64,000 nucleotides of DNA from SMYC01 sp965197495 (GCA_965197495.1 OZ240210.1:7874001-7938000), one strand, 5' to 3'; shown: positions 54,120 through 63,326, numbered from the stretch's first letter. Notes: generated by a model from the sequence alone, not told the origin. A program made the numbers and translations.

Positions 54120-54467
54120 CTAGGACATCCTCTTCTCGCGAAGCCGAGCGGCCTTCCCTTTGCGTTGGCGCATGAAATAGAGCTTGGCGCGCCTCACGTG
54201 ATGTGAGCGGACGATTTCGATTTTGTCGATCGTGCGCGCATGAAGCGGAAAGATACGCTCTACGCCCGTGCCGAACGACGTCTTGCGGACTGTGACCGTG
54301 GCGCGAGGACCGCTCCCCTTCAAGGCGATCACCATACCTTCGAAGAGCTGCACACGCTCCTTGTCCCCCTCTTTCACACGGACGTGCATTTTGACCGTGT
54401 CGCCAGGCCGAAGCTCGGGGAGATCGCTCCTGAACTCGCGGGCGTCCAATTTGTCGATAACATTCAT
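54120..54467 (-). CDS. rplS: 50S ribosomal protein L19
   Basis: 115 residues, the normal length for L19. Recognisable blocks: LRPGDTVKMHVRVKEGDKERVQLFEGMVIA, SFGTGVERIFPLHA and IDKIEIVRSHHVRRAKLYFMR. It binds 23S rRNA at the subunit interface. It is the last gene of the standard rpsP-rimM-trmD-rplS operon, 41 bases after trmD. Confidence 0.97.
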   Translation of the reverse strand: MNVIDKLDAREFRSDLPELRPGDTVKMHVRVKEGDKERVQLFEGMVIALKGSGPRATVTVRKTSFGTGVERIFPLHARTIDKIEIVRSHHVRRAKLYFMRQRKGKAARLREKRMS

Positions 54468-54508
54468 TTCGATGTTCCTTTTGGATATCTGTGAACAGCT
54501 AGTTTTGT

Positions 54509-55201
54509 TTACGTACTCTGCAGAAGCTCCGGCCTACGCGCGCGCGTGTCGTCGAGCGCGCGTTTCTCACGCCACGCACCAACGGCGGCGTGATTGCCCG
54601 AGAGCAGGACTTCGGGTACACGCAAGCCGCGGAACACCGCGGGACGCGTGTAGTGAGGATAGTCGAGCACGCCATCGCTGAACGAATCCTGCTGCGCCGA
54701 CACCGGATCCGCGAGTGCCCCCGGAAGTAGCCTCACCAAAGCGTCGGCCACGACCATCGCAGGGATCTCGCCTCCCGAAAGGACGTAGTCGCCGATCGAG
54801 ATTTCTTCCGAGCCGGTGGCGACGACGAAACGCTCGTCGACACCCTCATAGCGGCCGGCGACGAGCACCACATGTTCCGCTGTCGAGAGATGGCGCACTT
54901 TGGGCTGGCTCAGCGGCTCGCCGCGCGGTGACAAGAGGATGACGCGGCGTTTCGAGCCGTCGATACCAGATTCGGCGGCGAGCTCTTCCACTGCGGCGAC
55001 CAAAGGTTCGATCTTCATCACCATGCCCGGACCTCCCCCATAAGGAGAGTCATCCGTTGTCCGGTGACGGTCCGTCGTCCACTTGCGGAGGTCGTGCGCC
55101 GACAGGTCGACAATGCCCCTATCGCGCGCGCGACGGAGGATGCCAAACTCGAAGACGTCTCGGAACATCTCCGGAAAGATGGTGACGATGTCAATGCGCA
55201 T
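54509..55201 (-). CDS. trmD: tRNA (guanine37-N1)-methyltransferase
   Basis: 230 residues, SPOUT-class enzyme using S-adenosylmethionine to methylate G37. Motifs: MRIDIVTIFPEMF, SPYGGGPGMVMKIEP, LLSPRGEPLSQ, VAGRYEGVDERF, ISIGDYVLSGGEIPAMV (the trefoil knot) and YPHYTRP near the C terminus. The start at 55201 overlaps the rimM end by 11 bases; the frame is open further upstream but that part is rimM in another frame. Confidence 0.97.
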   Translation of the reverse strand: MRIDIVTIFPEMFRDVFEFGILRRARDRGIVDLSAHDLRKWTTDRHRTTDDSPYGGGPGMVMKIEPLVAAVEELAAESGIDGSKRRVILLSPRGEPLSQPKVRHLSTAEHVVLVAGRYEGVDERFVVATGSEEISIGDYVLSGGEIPAMVVADALVRLLPGALADPVSAQQDSFSDGVLDYPHYTRPAVFRGLRVPEVLLSGNHAAVGAWREKRALDDTRARRPELLQST

Positions 55202-55748
55202 TGAGCCCAAGGAGTCCTTCTGACGCGTCGATCTCGATGCGCCGCGCGTCTCGATCGATGCGGCGACAGATTTCGTCGCAAAGCGGCAAGAGCTCCTCGG
55301 AGTCATCGTCCGAGCGCACGACGAGCACATCAGTGCCGCCGGTCGAGATCACTTTCTCGACGACTCCGATCACACCGCGTTCACGGTCCCTAACCGTCGC
55401 ACCGACGATATCGAAGTGGTAGATGCTGCCGTCAGGAAGCGGATCGAGCTCCGATTCCGGGATGCGGAGCTCTTTGCCGACGAGCGTCGCGGCATCTCCG
55501 ATGCTCGAGATACCGGCGAGCTTCACGACGGGCCGCCCTTTGTGGATCCGAGCACTTTCGACCTCGACTGCCTCGGGACGGCCATCCGCCCCTTCGACAA
55601 AAACACGCGAAAGCCGGGAAAAGCGCTCGGGCTTACCGGACATCCTGTTCAAAATGACTTCCCCATAGCGTCCCTGCGCTTTCGCGATCTCGCCAAGGGC
55701 CACTAGGTCGACCCAATCGAGACACTCCTCCACCGTTTCAACGATCAC
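55191..55748 (-). CDS. rimM: 16S rRNA processing protein RimM
   Basis: 185 residues. N-terminal RimM domain (VALGEIAKAQGRYGEVILNRMSGKPERF) and C-terminal PRC-barrel (LPDGSIYHFDIVGATVRDRERGVIGVVEKVISTGGTDVLVV, ending ELLPLCDEICRRID). It helps assemble the 30S head around S19. Overlaps khpA upstream by 4 bases and trmD downstream by 11. Some family positions are diverged: the usual GxHG start reads GEIAKAQGR. Confidence 0.93.
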   Translation of the reverse strand: MIVETVEECLDWVDLVALGEIAKAQGRYGEVILNRMSGKPERFSRLSRVFVEGADGRPEAVEVESARIHKGRPVVKLAGISSIGDAATLVGKELRIPESELDPLPDGSIYHFDIVGATVRDRERGVIGVVEKVISTGGTDVLVVRSDDDSEELLPLCDEICRRIDRDARRIEIDASEGLLGLNAH

Positions 55749-55975
55749 TCGATGATTTCCAAATGAAGACGTTTTCCAATTTTCGTTCCCGCGGCGGACA
55801 GAAGGGTTCGAATGGCCCTCGCCGTCCTACCTTGCTTACCGATAACTTTTCCGAGGTCGTCCTGGGCTACAGTGAGCTCCAAAATCGTGGTCTGCTCTCC
55901 TCCAACTTCAGATACTGAGACTTCTTCGGGATGGTCGACTAGCGCTTTGGCAATGAGCTCCAACAGTTCCTTCAT
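55745..55975 (-). CDS. khpA: KH-domain RNA-binding protein KhpA
   Basis: 76 residues, one KH domain with the RNA-binding GKVIGKQGRTARAIRTLL loop. Family members bind small RNAs, often with a partner Jag/KhpB. ATG 55975 is supported by a strong ggagg site 7 bases upstream; the upstream extension is not used. Typical position between rpsP and rimM. Confidence 0.95.
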   Translation of the reverse strand: MKELLELIAKALVDHPEEVSVSEVGGEQTTILELTVAQDDLGKVIGKQGRTARAIRTLLSAAGTKIGKRLHLEIIE

Positions 55976-56026
55976 ACCGTTTCCTCCTGCCAGCGCCCCG
56001 CGAGCTCCCAAGAACCGTCCGACCCC

Positions 56027-56263
56027 TCAAGCAGGATTGTTCTTGATGAGACTCTTGACCGTATCCGTCGCCAACGCACCCTTGGATATCCAGTAGTCGA
56101 TCCGATCACGCTTGAGCGTGACCTTGGTCTCCTCTGGCTTCGGCTCGTAAGTGCCGACATTCTCCACGATGTCTCCGCCACGTCCTGTGGCGGAATCCGA
56201 GACGACGACTCGGTAATGAGGACGCTTCTTGCTCCCTATGCGTGATAAACGTATTCTCAACAT
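56027..56263 (-). CDS. rpsP: 30S ribosomal protein S16
   Basis: 78 residues starting MLRIRLSRIGSKKRPHYRVVVSDSATGRGGDIVENVGTYEPKP, the standard S16 N-terminal region. Starts at 56263; a 5-residue upstream extension (MNEHF) is possible. First gene of the ribosomal-tRNA operon, which follows ffh by 39 bases. Confidence 0.97.
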   Translation of the reverse strand: MLRIRLSRIGSKKRPHYRVVVSDSATGRGGDIVENVGTYEPKPEETKVTLKRDRIDYWISKGALATDTVKSLIKNNPA

Positions 56264-56302
56264 GAAATGCTCATTCACCTCCTTCCCTCACCAAAAAATG
56301 TC

Positions 56303-57643
56303 TTACCTAGAGGACCCAGAAAGCATGCGGGTGAGCTTTTTCGAGCTGCCTTTGCCGCTTTTTTGAAGTCGGGAAATCTTGCGTACCATCTTGCGCGCCT
56401 CGGCAAAGCGGCGAAGCAGACGGTTGACGTCCGAGACGACCGTGCCGCTTCCTCGCGCGATCCGCCGCCGGCGGGCTCCGTTGACCACCTGAGGATGGTC
56501 GCGCTCGTGCCGGGTCATGGAATCCAAAATCGCTTCGAAGCGTTTTAGCTCAAACTCGTCCACTTCCGCGGGCATTTGGGAGGCCCCCGGCAGAAAGCTC
56601 ATGAGCTCCGAGAGCGAGCCCATCCGCTTCATCTGCTGAAGCTGCTGGCGAAAATCCTCGAGCGACAGCTCGTCGCTCTGCATCTTACGCGCCAGCTCCG
56701 CCGCATTTTCCTTTTCGAAAGTCTGCTCGGCCTTCTCGATGAGGCTCAACAGGTCGCCCATACCGAGAATGCGAGACGCCATCCGCTCGGGCCGGAAGGG
56801 CTCAAACGCGTCGAGCTTCTCGCCGACGCCGACGAACTTGATGGGAACCCCGGTCACCGCGGCAATCGAAAGCGCCGCGCCGCCGCGCGCATCCCCATCG
56901 AGCTTCGTTAACACGTGACCGGTCAGGCGTACGGCCTCGCCAAAGCTCGAAGCGCTGTTCACAGCGTCCTGCCCCGTCATCGAGTCGGCGACGAACAAGG
57001 TTTCGCAGGGCTCGGTCTCGGCAACGAGCGCCTGGAGCTCCGACATAAGCTCTCCGTCGACATGTGTTCGGCCGGCGGTATCCACAACCAGCACGTCGAA
57101 TCCGTGATCGCGCGCCTCCCGCATGGCAGCACGGGCGCGGTCGACCGGCTCGAGAGTTTCTGGCTCGATTACCGGCAGCTCGAGCGATTGCCCGAGCACT
57201 TTCAGCTGTTCTATAGCGGCGGGACGCCGCACGTCGACGGAGACGAGCGCGGGGTGTTTCCCCGATGCGCGCAAGACGCGCGCAAGCTTCGCCGAAGAGG
57301 TCGTCTTACCTGAACCCTGAAGCCCAGCCAGCAGAACGACAGACGGCCAACCCTCCCCCAGCTCGAGCCCGGCCTCTTGCCCCCCGAGCAGCATCACCAT
57401 CTCGTCGCGCGTGATCTTGATCACCTGCTGAGCGGCGGTGAGCGAGCCGAGGATTTCCTCGCCGACCGCTCGCTCGCGCACGCGCTCGACGAAATCCTTT
57501 GCGACTTTGAACTGCACATCCGCTTCGAGTAGCGCGAGACGGATCTCTCTCAGTGCCTCGTCGACATGTTCTTCTTTTAGGCGCGCTTGACCGCGGAGCT
57601 TTTTGAAGGCACCTTGGAGCCTCGCCGAAATCTGCTCAAACAT
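56303..57643 (-). CDS. ffh: signal recognition particle protein Ffh
   Basis: 446 residues. N domain (1-90), G domain with P-loop LQGSGKTTSSAKLA (~105), VDVRRPAAIEQL, VVDTAGRTHVD, and TKLDGDARGGAAL, then the methionine-rich M domain (~310-435) with SRLQ-type RRRIARGSGTVVSDVNRLLRRF that binds the 4.5S RNA. GTPase that delivers nascent membrane proteins to FtsY (encoded at 61426). Start ATG at 57643; upstream 17 codons are not conserved. Immediately before rpsP, a common arrangement. Confidence 0.97.
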   Translation of the reverse strand: MFEQISARLQGAFKKLRGQARLKEEHVDEALREIRLALLEADVQFKVAKDFVERVRERAVGEEILGSLTAAQQVIKITRDEMVMLLGGQEAGLELGEGWPSVVLLAGLQGSGKTTSSAKLARVLRASGKHPALVSVDVRRPAAIEQLKVLGQSLELPVIEPETLEPVDRARAAMREARDHGFDVLVVDTAGRTHVDGELMSELQALVAETEPCETLFVADSMTGQDAVNSASSFGEAVRLTGHVLTKLDGDARGGAALSIAAVTGVPIKFVGVGEKLDAFEPFRPERMASRILGMGDLLSLIEKAEQTFEKENAAELARKMQSDELSLEDFRQQLQQMKRMGSLSELMSFLPGASQMPAEVDEFELKRFEAILDSMTRHERDHPQVVNGARRRRIARGSGTVVSDVNRLLRRFAEARKMVRKISRLQKSGKGSSKKLTRMLSGSSR

Positions 57644-57805
57644 CGCTAAAGTGGTGGTAAAGGAGACGGATCTCCCCCTTAAACGGTGCAACAGTTAATG
57701 TTAGAAGACCCCATGGTCAAAGTCAAGGAGGATTCAGACTTGTGTTTTGGGGCCCTAACGGCCGAGGAGATGAGACTTTACTTGAGGTCTTTGTGCGAAA
57801 CAGGC

Positions 57806-58266
57806 CTAGAAAACCCGGGAAATCACGAAGAGTGAAGAGAACTTGTCGTTGGTCTCGCGCACTCGCTTCGACGAGGTCCGTGAAAATCCCCATTGGAATT
57901 TCAACGCAACCTCGCTCCGGCGCTCGAGATGATCCTTGAACTCCTCGTTCCCGATCTCGAGCAGCTTCACATCCTCGTGGGCCACCGCCCGCGCCGAGCG
58001 CGGCTCGTTGTCGAAGAAAGACATCTCGCCAAGGAAGTCACCAGCCCCTAGAACCGTGAGCGCTTCCTCCCCATGTTCGGGAACATCTTGCTGATCCGCA
58101 CCGCGCCATCGTAGATGACAAAAAACGAATCACCCGGTGAGCCGTCTTCAAAGATCACCTCTTTCGATTTGTATTCCTTGACTGCGCCGAGCATCAAGAT
58201 CTCGGCGAACTCAGACGTGGACAATTGCTCGAAAAGCTGGACCCGTTTGAGGAACTCCGGGTTCAT
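57806..58266 (-). pseudogene. cyclic-nucleotide-binding protein, frameshifted
   Basis: Two overlapping frames make one cNMP-binding domain protein of about 150 residues: MNPEFLKRVQLFEQLSTSEF...RISKMFPNMG, then (frame +1) EEALTVLGAGDFLGEMSFFDNEPRSARAVAHEDV..., which holds the phosphate-binding cassette. One G is missing in the run at 58069-58072; adding it restores a continuous protein. It begins just after ribBA, whose stop is 58287-58289, so it lies in the same transcript. With the similar break in the gene at 21713, this is the second cNMP-binding gene lost by a one-base homopolymer change. Sequencing error cannot be excluded. Confidence 0.8.
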
Positions 58267-58286
58267 CACGGCCTGTTCAAACCTGT

Positions 58287-59525
58287 TCAAACCTTCTCGA
58301 GCAGGTGACCCATGCGCTCTTTTTTGGTCTTCAAGTAGGACTCCGAGACTTCGTTCGCGGCGACCTCGATGGGAACTCTCTCGGTGATGTGAAGACCGTA
58401 GGCCTCGAGCGCAACGAACTTCCGTGGGTTGTTGGTCAAAAGGCGTATGTTGCGGACGCCGATTTCCGCGAGAATTTGAGCACCAATACCGTATTCACGC
58501 TGATCGGCTTTGAATCCGAGGCTCTCGTTGGCATCGACCGTGTCCATCCCTTCGTCCTGGAGCGCGTAAGCTCGAATCTTGTTCGCGAGCCCGATCCCCC
58601 GGCCCTCTTGATGGAGGTAGAGCAGGACGCCTTTGCCTTCTTCTCCAATCTGCGTCAGCGCCGCGTCGAGCTGCGGGCCGCAGTCGCAACGTTTGGAACG
58701 AAAGACCTCGCCCGTCAAGCATTGCGAGTGCACGCGAACGAGCACGTCGTCCTCCGGGTCGATGTCGCCGAGGATGAGCGCCATGTGCGTGGCGCCGTCA
58801 TTGACGCTTTCGAAGGCCGCGATGCGGAACGTCCCGTAATCTGTCGGCAGCTGTGCCTCGGAGACGCGCGTCACGAGCCGCTCGGTGCGCAAACGGTGGC
58901 GGATGAGATCCGCGACCGTGATGAGCTTGATCCCGTGCTTTTTCGAGAATGGCTCGAGGTCCGAGACCCGCGCCATCGTGCCGTCGTCGTTCATCACTTC
59001 GCAAATGACTCCGGCGGGGTAGAGCCCCGCGATCCGCGCCAGATCCACGGCAGCCTCGGTCTGCCCCGATCGCTGCAAAACACCGCCCGGCCGCGCGCGC
59101 AGCGGGAACATATGGCCCGGCCGAACCAAATCGGCGGGTGTCGTCGCGCTATCGATCGCCGCGAGCACGGTGCACGCGCGATCCGCAGCCGAGATCCCGG
59201 TGCTCACGCCAATTTTGGCCTCGACGGACACGCAAAAGGCGGTCCCGTAATTCGACGTGTTGTCGGTCACCATCAAAGGGATTTGAAGCTCGTCGAGCCG
59301 CTCACCCGTCATCGGCATGCAGATGAGCCCGCGGCCATGCGCGGCCATGAAATTGATGGTTTCGGGAGTGACCTTCTCGGCCGCGATCGTCAGATCGCCC
59401 TCGTTCTCCCGATCCTCGTCGTCGACGACGATGACCATCTTTCCAGCGCGAAGGTCTTCGAGTGCCGATTCGATGGAGGCGAACGGCTCAGCGCTCCCGT
59501 CCTTCCTAGCGTATTCAGATTCCAT
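58287..59525 (-). CDS. ribBA: bifunctional riboflavin biosynthesis protein RibBA
   Basis: 412 residues. N-terminal 3,4-dihydroxy-2-butanone-4-phosphate synthase (1-205; VDDEDRENEGDLTIAA, TGISAADRACTV, RPGHMFPLRARPGGV) and C-terminal GTP cyclohydrolase II (215-410; zinc cysteines in SQCLTGEVFRSKRCDCG, HQEGRGIGLANKI, YGIGAQIL, LLTNNPRKF). Both active sites look intact, giving the two starting substrates of riboflavin. ATG 59525 is used; GTG 59540 overlapping the ribE stop is an alternative. Confidence 0.96.
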   Translation of the reverse strand: MESEYARKDGSAEPFASIESALEDLRAGKMVIVVDDEDRENEGDLTIAAEKVTPETINFMAAHGRGLICMPMTGERLDELQIPLMVTDNTSNYGTAFCVSVEAKIGVSTGISAADRACTVLAAIDSATTPADLVRPGHMFPLRARPGGVLQRSGQTEAAVDLARIAGLYPAGVICEVMNDDGTMARVSDLEPFSKKHGIKLITVADLIRHRLRTERLVTRVSEAQLPTDYGTFRIAAFESVNDGATHMALILGDIDPEDDVLVRVHSQCLTGEVFRSKRCDCGPQLDAALTQIGEEGKGVLLYLHQEGRGIGLANKIRAYALQDEGMDTVDANESLGFKADQREYGIGAQILAEIGVRNIRLLTNNPRKFVALEAYGLHITERVPIEVAANEVSESYLKTKKERMGHLLEKV

Positions 59526-59536
59526 CCTGTGGCTCC

Positions 59537-60136
59537 TCACTTCCCTAGATATGGCTCCGCGAAACGAGCCACATATTTGGCCAGTATATCGTACTCGATA
59601 TGAACACCGTGGCCGGGCGCGAGCGCTCCGAGTGTCGTCACTTCGAGCGTATGCGGGATCAGCATAACCTCGAGCCAGCCCGCGGCGCAGGCGGTCACGG
59701 TGAGGCTGACACCGTGAAGCGCGATCGAACCTTTTTCCACGACGAGCGGGTCGCCCTCGCTCTGATGCTCGACCCGGAGCACGTAGTCTCCGTCACGATC
59801 CCCCGAAAACGCGACGCGGCCGACTTCGTCGACATGGCCCTGCACGAAGTGGCCCCCGAGGCGGTCGGCGGCGCGAAGCGGAAGCTCTAAATTGACCCTG
59901 TCCCCCGCCAGGAGAGCTCCCAATGTCGTGCGCCGCAGCGTTTCTGGAGCGACATCGAGCGAGAACCGGGCCCCGTCGACTTTGGTCGCGGTGAGACACA
60001 CGCCGGAATTGGCGACGCTGTCACCTATGGCAAGCGACGCCGCGATGAGCTCACTCTCGATGGTGAGCTCCACGAGCTCCGCTTTTTCGCGGCGGGCGAA
60101 AACCTCACCGACGGCTTCGACGAGTCCTGTGAACAT
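59537..60136 (-). CDS. ribE: riboflavin synthase, alpha chain
   Basis: 199 residues with two similar halves, as usual for this enzyme: MFTGLVEAVGEV ... VANSGVCLTATKV and GHVDEVGRV ... VSLTVTACAAGW ... TLGALAPGHGVHIEYDILAKYV. Makes riboflavin from two lumazines. ATG 60136 begins the conserved MFTGLV. Ends within a few bases of the ribBA start; the lumazine synthase gene ribH is not in the window. Confidence 0.96.
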   Translation of the reverse strand: MFTGLVEAVGEVFARREKAELVELTIESELIAASLAIGDSVANSGVCLTATKVDGARFSLDVAPETLRRTTLGALLAGDRVNLELPLRAADRLGGHFVQGHVDEVGRVAFSGDRDGDYVLRVEHQSEGDPLVVEKGSIALHGVSLTVTACAAGWLEVMLIPHTLEVTTLGALAPGHGVHIEYDILAKYVARFAEPYLGK

Positions 60137-60253
60137 CTCCTCTTCTTTGTTCCGGTGGTCTGTTCCGGTGGTCTGGTCTGGTCTTTCTCTGCTGATACTC
60201 AAAGTTTTAGCGAAGGCGGCCGCAGGCTGCAAACGTACTCTTTCAGCACACTG

Positions 60254-61363
60254 CTAATAACGGAAGCGGCCGTCGATCATCCAGCCGTCCCCGACCCGGG
60301 CACAGGACACGGAGCGCAGCATCGCCGCGTCGCGGATCCATTGCGGTCCCTCGCCCCCGACTAAAGGTAGCGCGGCGCGGCCACCGACGATTCGCGGCGC
60401 CAGGTACAATACAAGGCGATCCGCGAGCCCGTTCTCGAGAAAGCTTCCATGAATCTCGCTGCCACCCTCGACGAGAAGCCGGCTCACACCACCGGCTGCT
60501 AGACGGAAGAGCGCCGCCTCAAGGTCGAGGCGACCGCCGCGACGCCCGATCGTCTCGACCGTCACCCCTGCCGAACGGAGCTTTTTCTTGCGCGCCGCGG
60601 AAGCCTCGGCCGCGCAGAAAACCGTCACCGGCTCGCGCCGCGCGGTTTGGATGAGCCGGCTCGTCGGCGAGAGCCGCAACGAGCCGTCTAAAACGGCGCG
60701 CTGAAACGGACCGCTCGCGCGCGGCCTGGGGCGCCGGTTCAATCTGGGATCGTCCGCAAGGGCGGTTCCAATCCCCACGAGAACCGCGTCGTGCTCCGCG
60801 CGCAGAACCCGTGCGTGCCGTCGCGCAGTCTTCGACGTGATCCACTTCGAATCACCGCACCTCGTCGCGATCCGGCCGTCGAGACTCACGGCGCCTTTGA
60901 GCGTCACGTAGGGAAGGCCACGACGAGCGTGCTTGACAAAAGCCGCGTTGAGCTCCTTCGCCTCGCGACGTAGCAGGCCAATCTCCACCTCGATCCCGTG
61001 CCTTCTCAAGTAGCGAAAGCCGCCGCCATCGACTTTGGGGTTTGGATCGCGCATGGACGCGACCACGCGCCGGACCCCCGCGAGCACGATCTCGTGCACG
61101 CAAGGCGGCGTTCTTCCTGTATGACAGCACGGCTCCAAATTCGTGTAGAGCGTGGCCCCGCGCGCGAGAGAGCCGATCTGGCTGAGTGCTATGGCCTCCG
61201 CGTGGGGCTCGCCTGCAAGCCGATGGAACCCCTGACCGAGCACGGTGTTGCCGCGGGCTACTACCGCGCCCACGAACGGATTCGGCGCCGCGGTACCGCG
61301 CCCGAGCGTCGCGAGGGCGAGCGCCCGGCGCATCATGCGCCTGTCGGTTTGTTCGGAGTCCAT
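60254..61363 (-). CDS. ribD: bifunctional riboflavin deaminase/reductase RibD
   Basis: 369 residues. N-terminal deaminase (1-145) with the zinc/proton-shuttle motifs GEPHAEAIAL and EPCCHTGRTPPCV, and C-terminal NADPH reductase (150-369; LKGAVSLDGRIAT, VGIGTALADDPRLN, LLVEGGSEIHGSFLE). It performs the second and third steps of riboflavin synthesis. ATG 61363 (MDSEQTDRRMMRRALAL) gives the normal start. 117 bases before ribE; no FMN riboswitch was seen upstream. Confidence 0.95.
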   Translation of the reverse strand: MDSEQTDRRMMRRALALATLGRGTAAPNPFVGAVVARGNTVLGQGFHRLAGEPHAEAIALSQIGSLARGATLYTNLEPCCHTGRTPPCVHEIVLAGVRRVVASMRDPNPKVDGGGFRYLRRHGIEVEIGLLRREAKELNAAFVKHARRGLPYVTLKGAVSLDGRIATRCGDSKWITSKTARRHARVLRAEHDAVLVGIGTALADDPRLNRRPRPRASGPFQRAVLDGSLRLSPTSRLIQTARREPVTVFCAAEASAARKKKLRSAGVTVETIGRRGGRLDLEAALFRLAAGGVSRLLVEGGSEIHGSFLENGLADRLVLYLAPRIVGGRAALPLVGGEGPQWIRDAAMLRSVSCARVGDGWMIDGRFRY

Positions 61364-61425
61364 GGAACTATGCATAGTAATGCAGCTGTAGGTCCCTGGC
61401 TATCCGGGCACGATGGGACTAGTCA

Positions 61426-62301
61426 CTAGTTCAGGAGGGCGTCGACGAAGTCTTCTTCGGCGAACGGCATCAGATCGTTCACGGATTCGCCGACGCCGAC
61501 GTAGCGAACTGGAAGGCCGAGCTCTTTGGCGATCGCGATCACCACGCCGCCTTTGGCGGTGCCATCCATTTTCGTGAGGACGATGCCGGTAACGCCGAGC
61601 GTCGACTTGAATTGCTGCGCTTGGCTCAGCCCGTTGCTGCCGACCGTGGCGTCCATGACGAGGAGCGTCTCGTGAGGCGCATCGGGAACGAGGCGCGCGG
61701 TCACGCGCTCGATTTTAGCGAGCTCATCCATCAAAGGACGCTTGGTGTGGAGCCGCCCCGCTGTGTCGATAAAAACTTCATCGACGCCCCGACCGAGCGC
61801 GACTTGGACGCCTTCGTGAACGATGGAAGCCGGATCCCTACCCGCCGCACCTTCGACGAGGTCGACGCCGATCCGCTCGGCCCAAGCGGCGAGCTGTTCT
61901 TGCGCCGCCGCCCGGAACGTGTCCGCAGCCACCACGAGCGTAGACTCTCCCGATGCTCGGCTCCGCGCGGCGAGCTTGGCCACCGTCGTCGTTTTGCCGA
62001 CGCCGTTTATGCCGACGATCATCGTGATACGCGGTGGCGCACTCGGAGCCCTGTCACTAGAAGGCACGGCTCTCAGGATCCCGAGAAGCTCGTCTCGCAA
62101 AACATCGGCGCGGCAAACTCCGCCCTTACGCACCGCTTCCAGGATCGCGGAGGCCGCCGGAAGCCCGATATCAGCTAGGACAAGCGACTCTTCGAGCGCA
62201 TCCCAATCGGGCGCCTCGCTACCGCTCCAGGCCGCCCCGAGTTTCTCCCGCGTTCGCAAGAGCCCCGCACGAAGCCGTTCTCGAAGGGAAGTAGAAGACA
62301 C
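61426..62301 (-). CDS. ftsY: SRP receptor FtsY
   Basis: 291 residues. NG domain only: MSSTSLRERLRAGLLRTREKLG, the GTPase loop VGINGVGKTTTVAKLA (~95), VVAADTFRAAAQEQL, IDTAGRLHTKRPLMDEL, TKMDGTAKGGV and GVGESVNDLMPF. It lacks the long acidic A domain seen in some species; short FtsY forms are common. It pairs with Ffh (56303) to dock ribosomes at the membrane. Start is GTG at 62301. Confidence 0.96.
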   Translation of the reverse strand: MSSTSLRERLRAGLLRTREKLGAAWSGSEAPDWDALEESLVLADIGLPAASAILEAVRKGGVCRADVLRDELLGILRAVPSSDRAPSAPPRITMIVGINGVGKTTTVAKLAARSRASGESTLVVAADTFRAAAQEQLAAWAERIGVDLVEGAAGRDPASIVHEGVQVALGRGVDEVFIDTAGRLHTKRPLMDELAKIERVTARLVPDAPHETLLVMDATVGSNGLSQAQQFKSTLGVTGIVLTKMDGTAKGGVVIAIAKELGLPVRYVGVGESVNDLMPFAEEDFVDALLN

Positions 62302-62347
62302 GGAATGCCAATAGCTAGAAGTAGCCGAAAATGGGTATGGCTAAGCC

Positions 62348-63106
62348 CTAAGGCGCTTTCAGCTCATTCAGACTCTGGAGCGCCAGGCGCCCGTAGGCGG
62401 ATTGACGATCCGCCTCGACGACGCGGCGGTAGAACTCGAGCGCTTGCTCGGTCTCGCCCCGGGATTCGTGGATACGCGCCAAATTAAAAAGGCTCTCTCC
62501 GTCATTCGCGAAGATCTCGATCGAGTTTACGAATTGCCGCCGCGCTCCCTCGACATCCTCCATCGCGAGCAAGACGTTACCGAGGCCGCGATAGGCGAGC
62601 GCGAACTCGGGATTTTTTTCTGCCGCGCGCTTGAAAAAAGAGTGAGAGAGCTCCAAGTTCTCGTCTTCCAAATAGAGATTGCCCAAGTTGTACAGAGCTT
62701 TCTCGGGTGTCAGGTAGTTCGGGTTTCGCACCGCGCGACCATAGGCTTCGAAGGCCTTTTCTCTCTTTCCCGTCTCCGAATAGACCATCCCCATATTGTT
62801 GTAGACATCGGTCAAGTCGGGATTGAGCTGGATCGCGGCATTGAACGCCTTCAGGGATTCTTGGAAGTTGCCGAGGGCAGCGAGCGCGAGTCCCATGGCG
62901 TTGTATAGGAACGGGTTCTCCCGATCGAGTTTCAACGCGGCACGATATTCCCGGATGGCTTCCTCATATCGTTTTTCTTGATGAAGTGTCTTCCCACGCT
63001 GGAAGACTCGGATCGCGTCTTCGATTTCCTCTTCCGTCTGGGCAGACACCAACGTGGTCATCAACACTCCTACGGTAAGAAGGGCAAAGACCTTCCTTCG
63101 CGACAT
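62348..63106 (-). CDS. exported TPR protein
   Basis: 252 residues from ATG 63106, with a strong aaggagg site. Signal peptide (MSRRKVFALLTVGVLMTTLVSAQ), then about six TPRs (residues 25-245), for example AIREYRAALKLDRENPFLYNAMGLALAALGNF and ALYNLGNLYLEDENLELSHSFFKRAAEKNPEFALAY. Length and layout resemble PilF/PilW-like pilot proteins, but this is not specific. ftsY begins 46 bases downstream. Confidence 0.82.
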   Translation of the reverse strand: MSRRKVFALLTVGVLMTTLVSAQTEEEIEDAIRVFQRGKTLHQEKRYEEAIREYRAALKLDRENPFLYNAMGLALAALGNFQESLKAFNAAIQLNPDLTDVYNNMGMVYSETGKREKAFEAYGRAVRNPNYLTPEKALYNLGNLYLEDENLELSHSFFKRAAEKNPEFALAYRGLGNVLLAMEDVEGARRQFVNSIEIFANDGESLFNLARIHESRGETEQALEFYRRVVEADRQSAYGRLALQSLNELKAP

Positions 63107-63201
63107 CGAAACCTCCTTGTTATGAAGGCAATATTGTAGCGCAATTGGGAATTTCGATACTAGCAGAGTCCCGGAAAGTGTAGCTCGTGAGAAGTGTAAG
63201 G

Positions 63202-63284
63202 AAAGGAGATGTGGGGATAGGAGGGGATAAGGGGGTGCCTCTGCTTTTATCCCCACCTCTCCACACATCCCCACCTCTCCTTTT
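63202..63284. terminator. long imperfect inverted repeat between HD-GYP and TPR genes
   Basis: Arms around aaaggagatgtggggata (63202-) and the reverse-complement tatccccacctctcc (to 63284) form a GC/purine-rich hairpin. It lies in the 220 bases between the HD-GYP stop and the TPR start, where a terminator followed by a promoter is expected; 3' of the hairpin on the minus strand there is no strong T-run, so a terminator role is only likely. Confidence 0.45.
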
Positions 63285-63326
63285 CTTGCACATCGACAGG
63301 GTGCAGATGTACCAGAGGGGGGGAAT

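Noticed and set aside
58305..59603. 432-codon frame opposite ribBA
   Set aside because: Antisense shadow of a clearly conserved bifunctional enzyme.
61364..61425. FMN riboswitch before the riboflavin genes
   Set aside because: Too short and lacking the conserved FMN aptamer segments.
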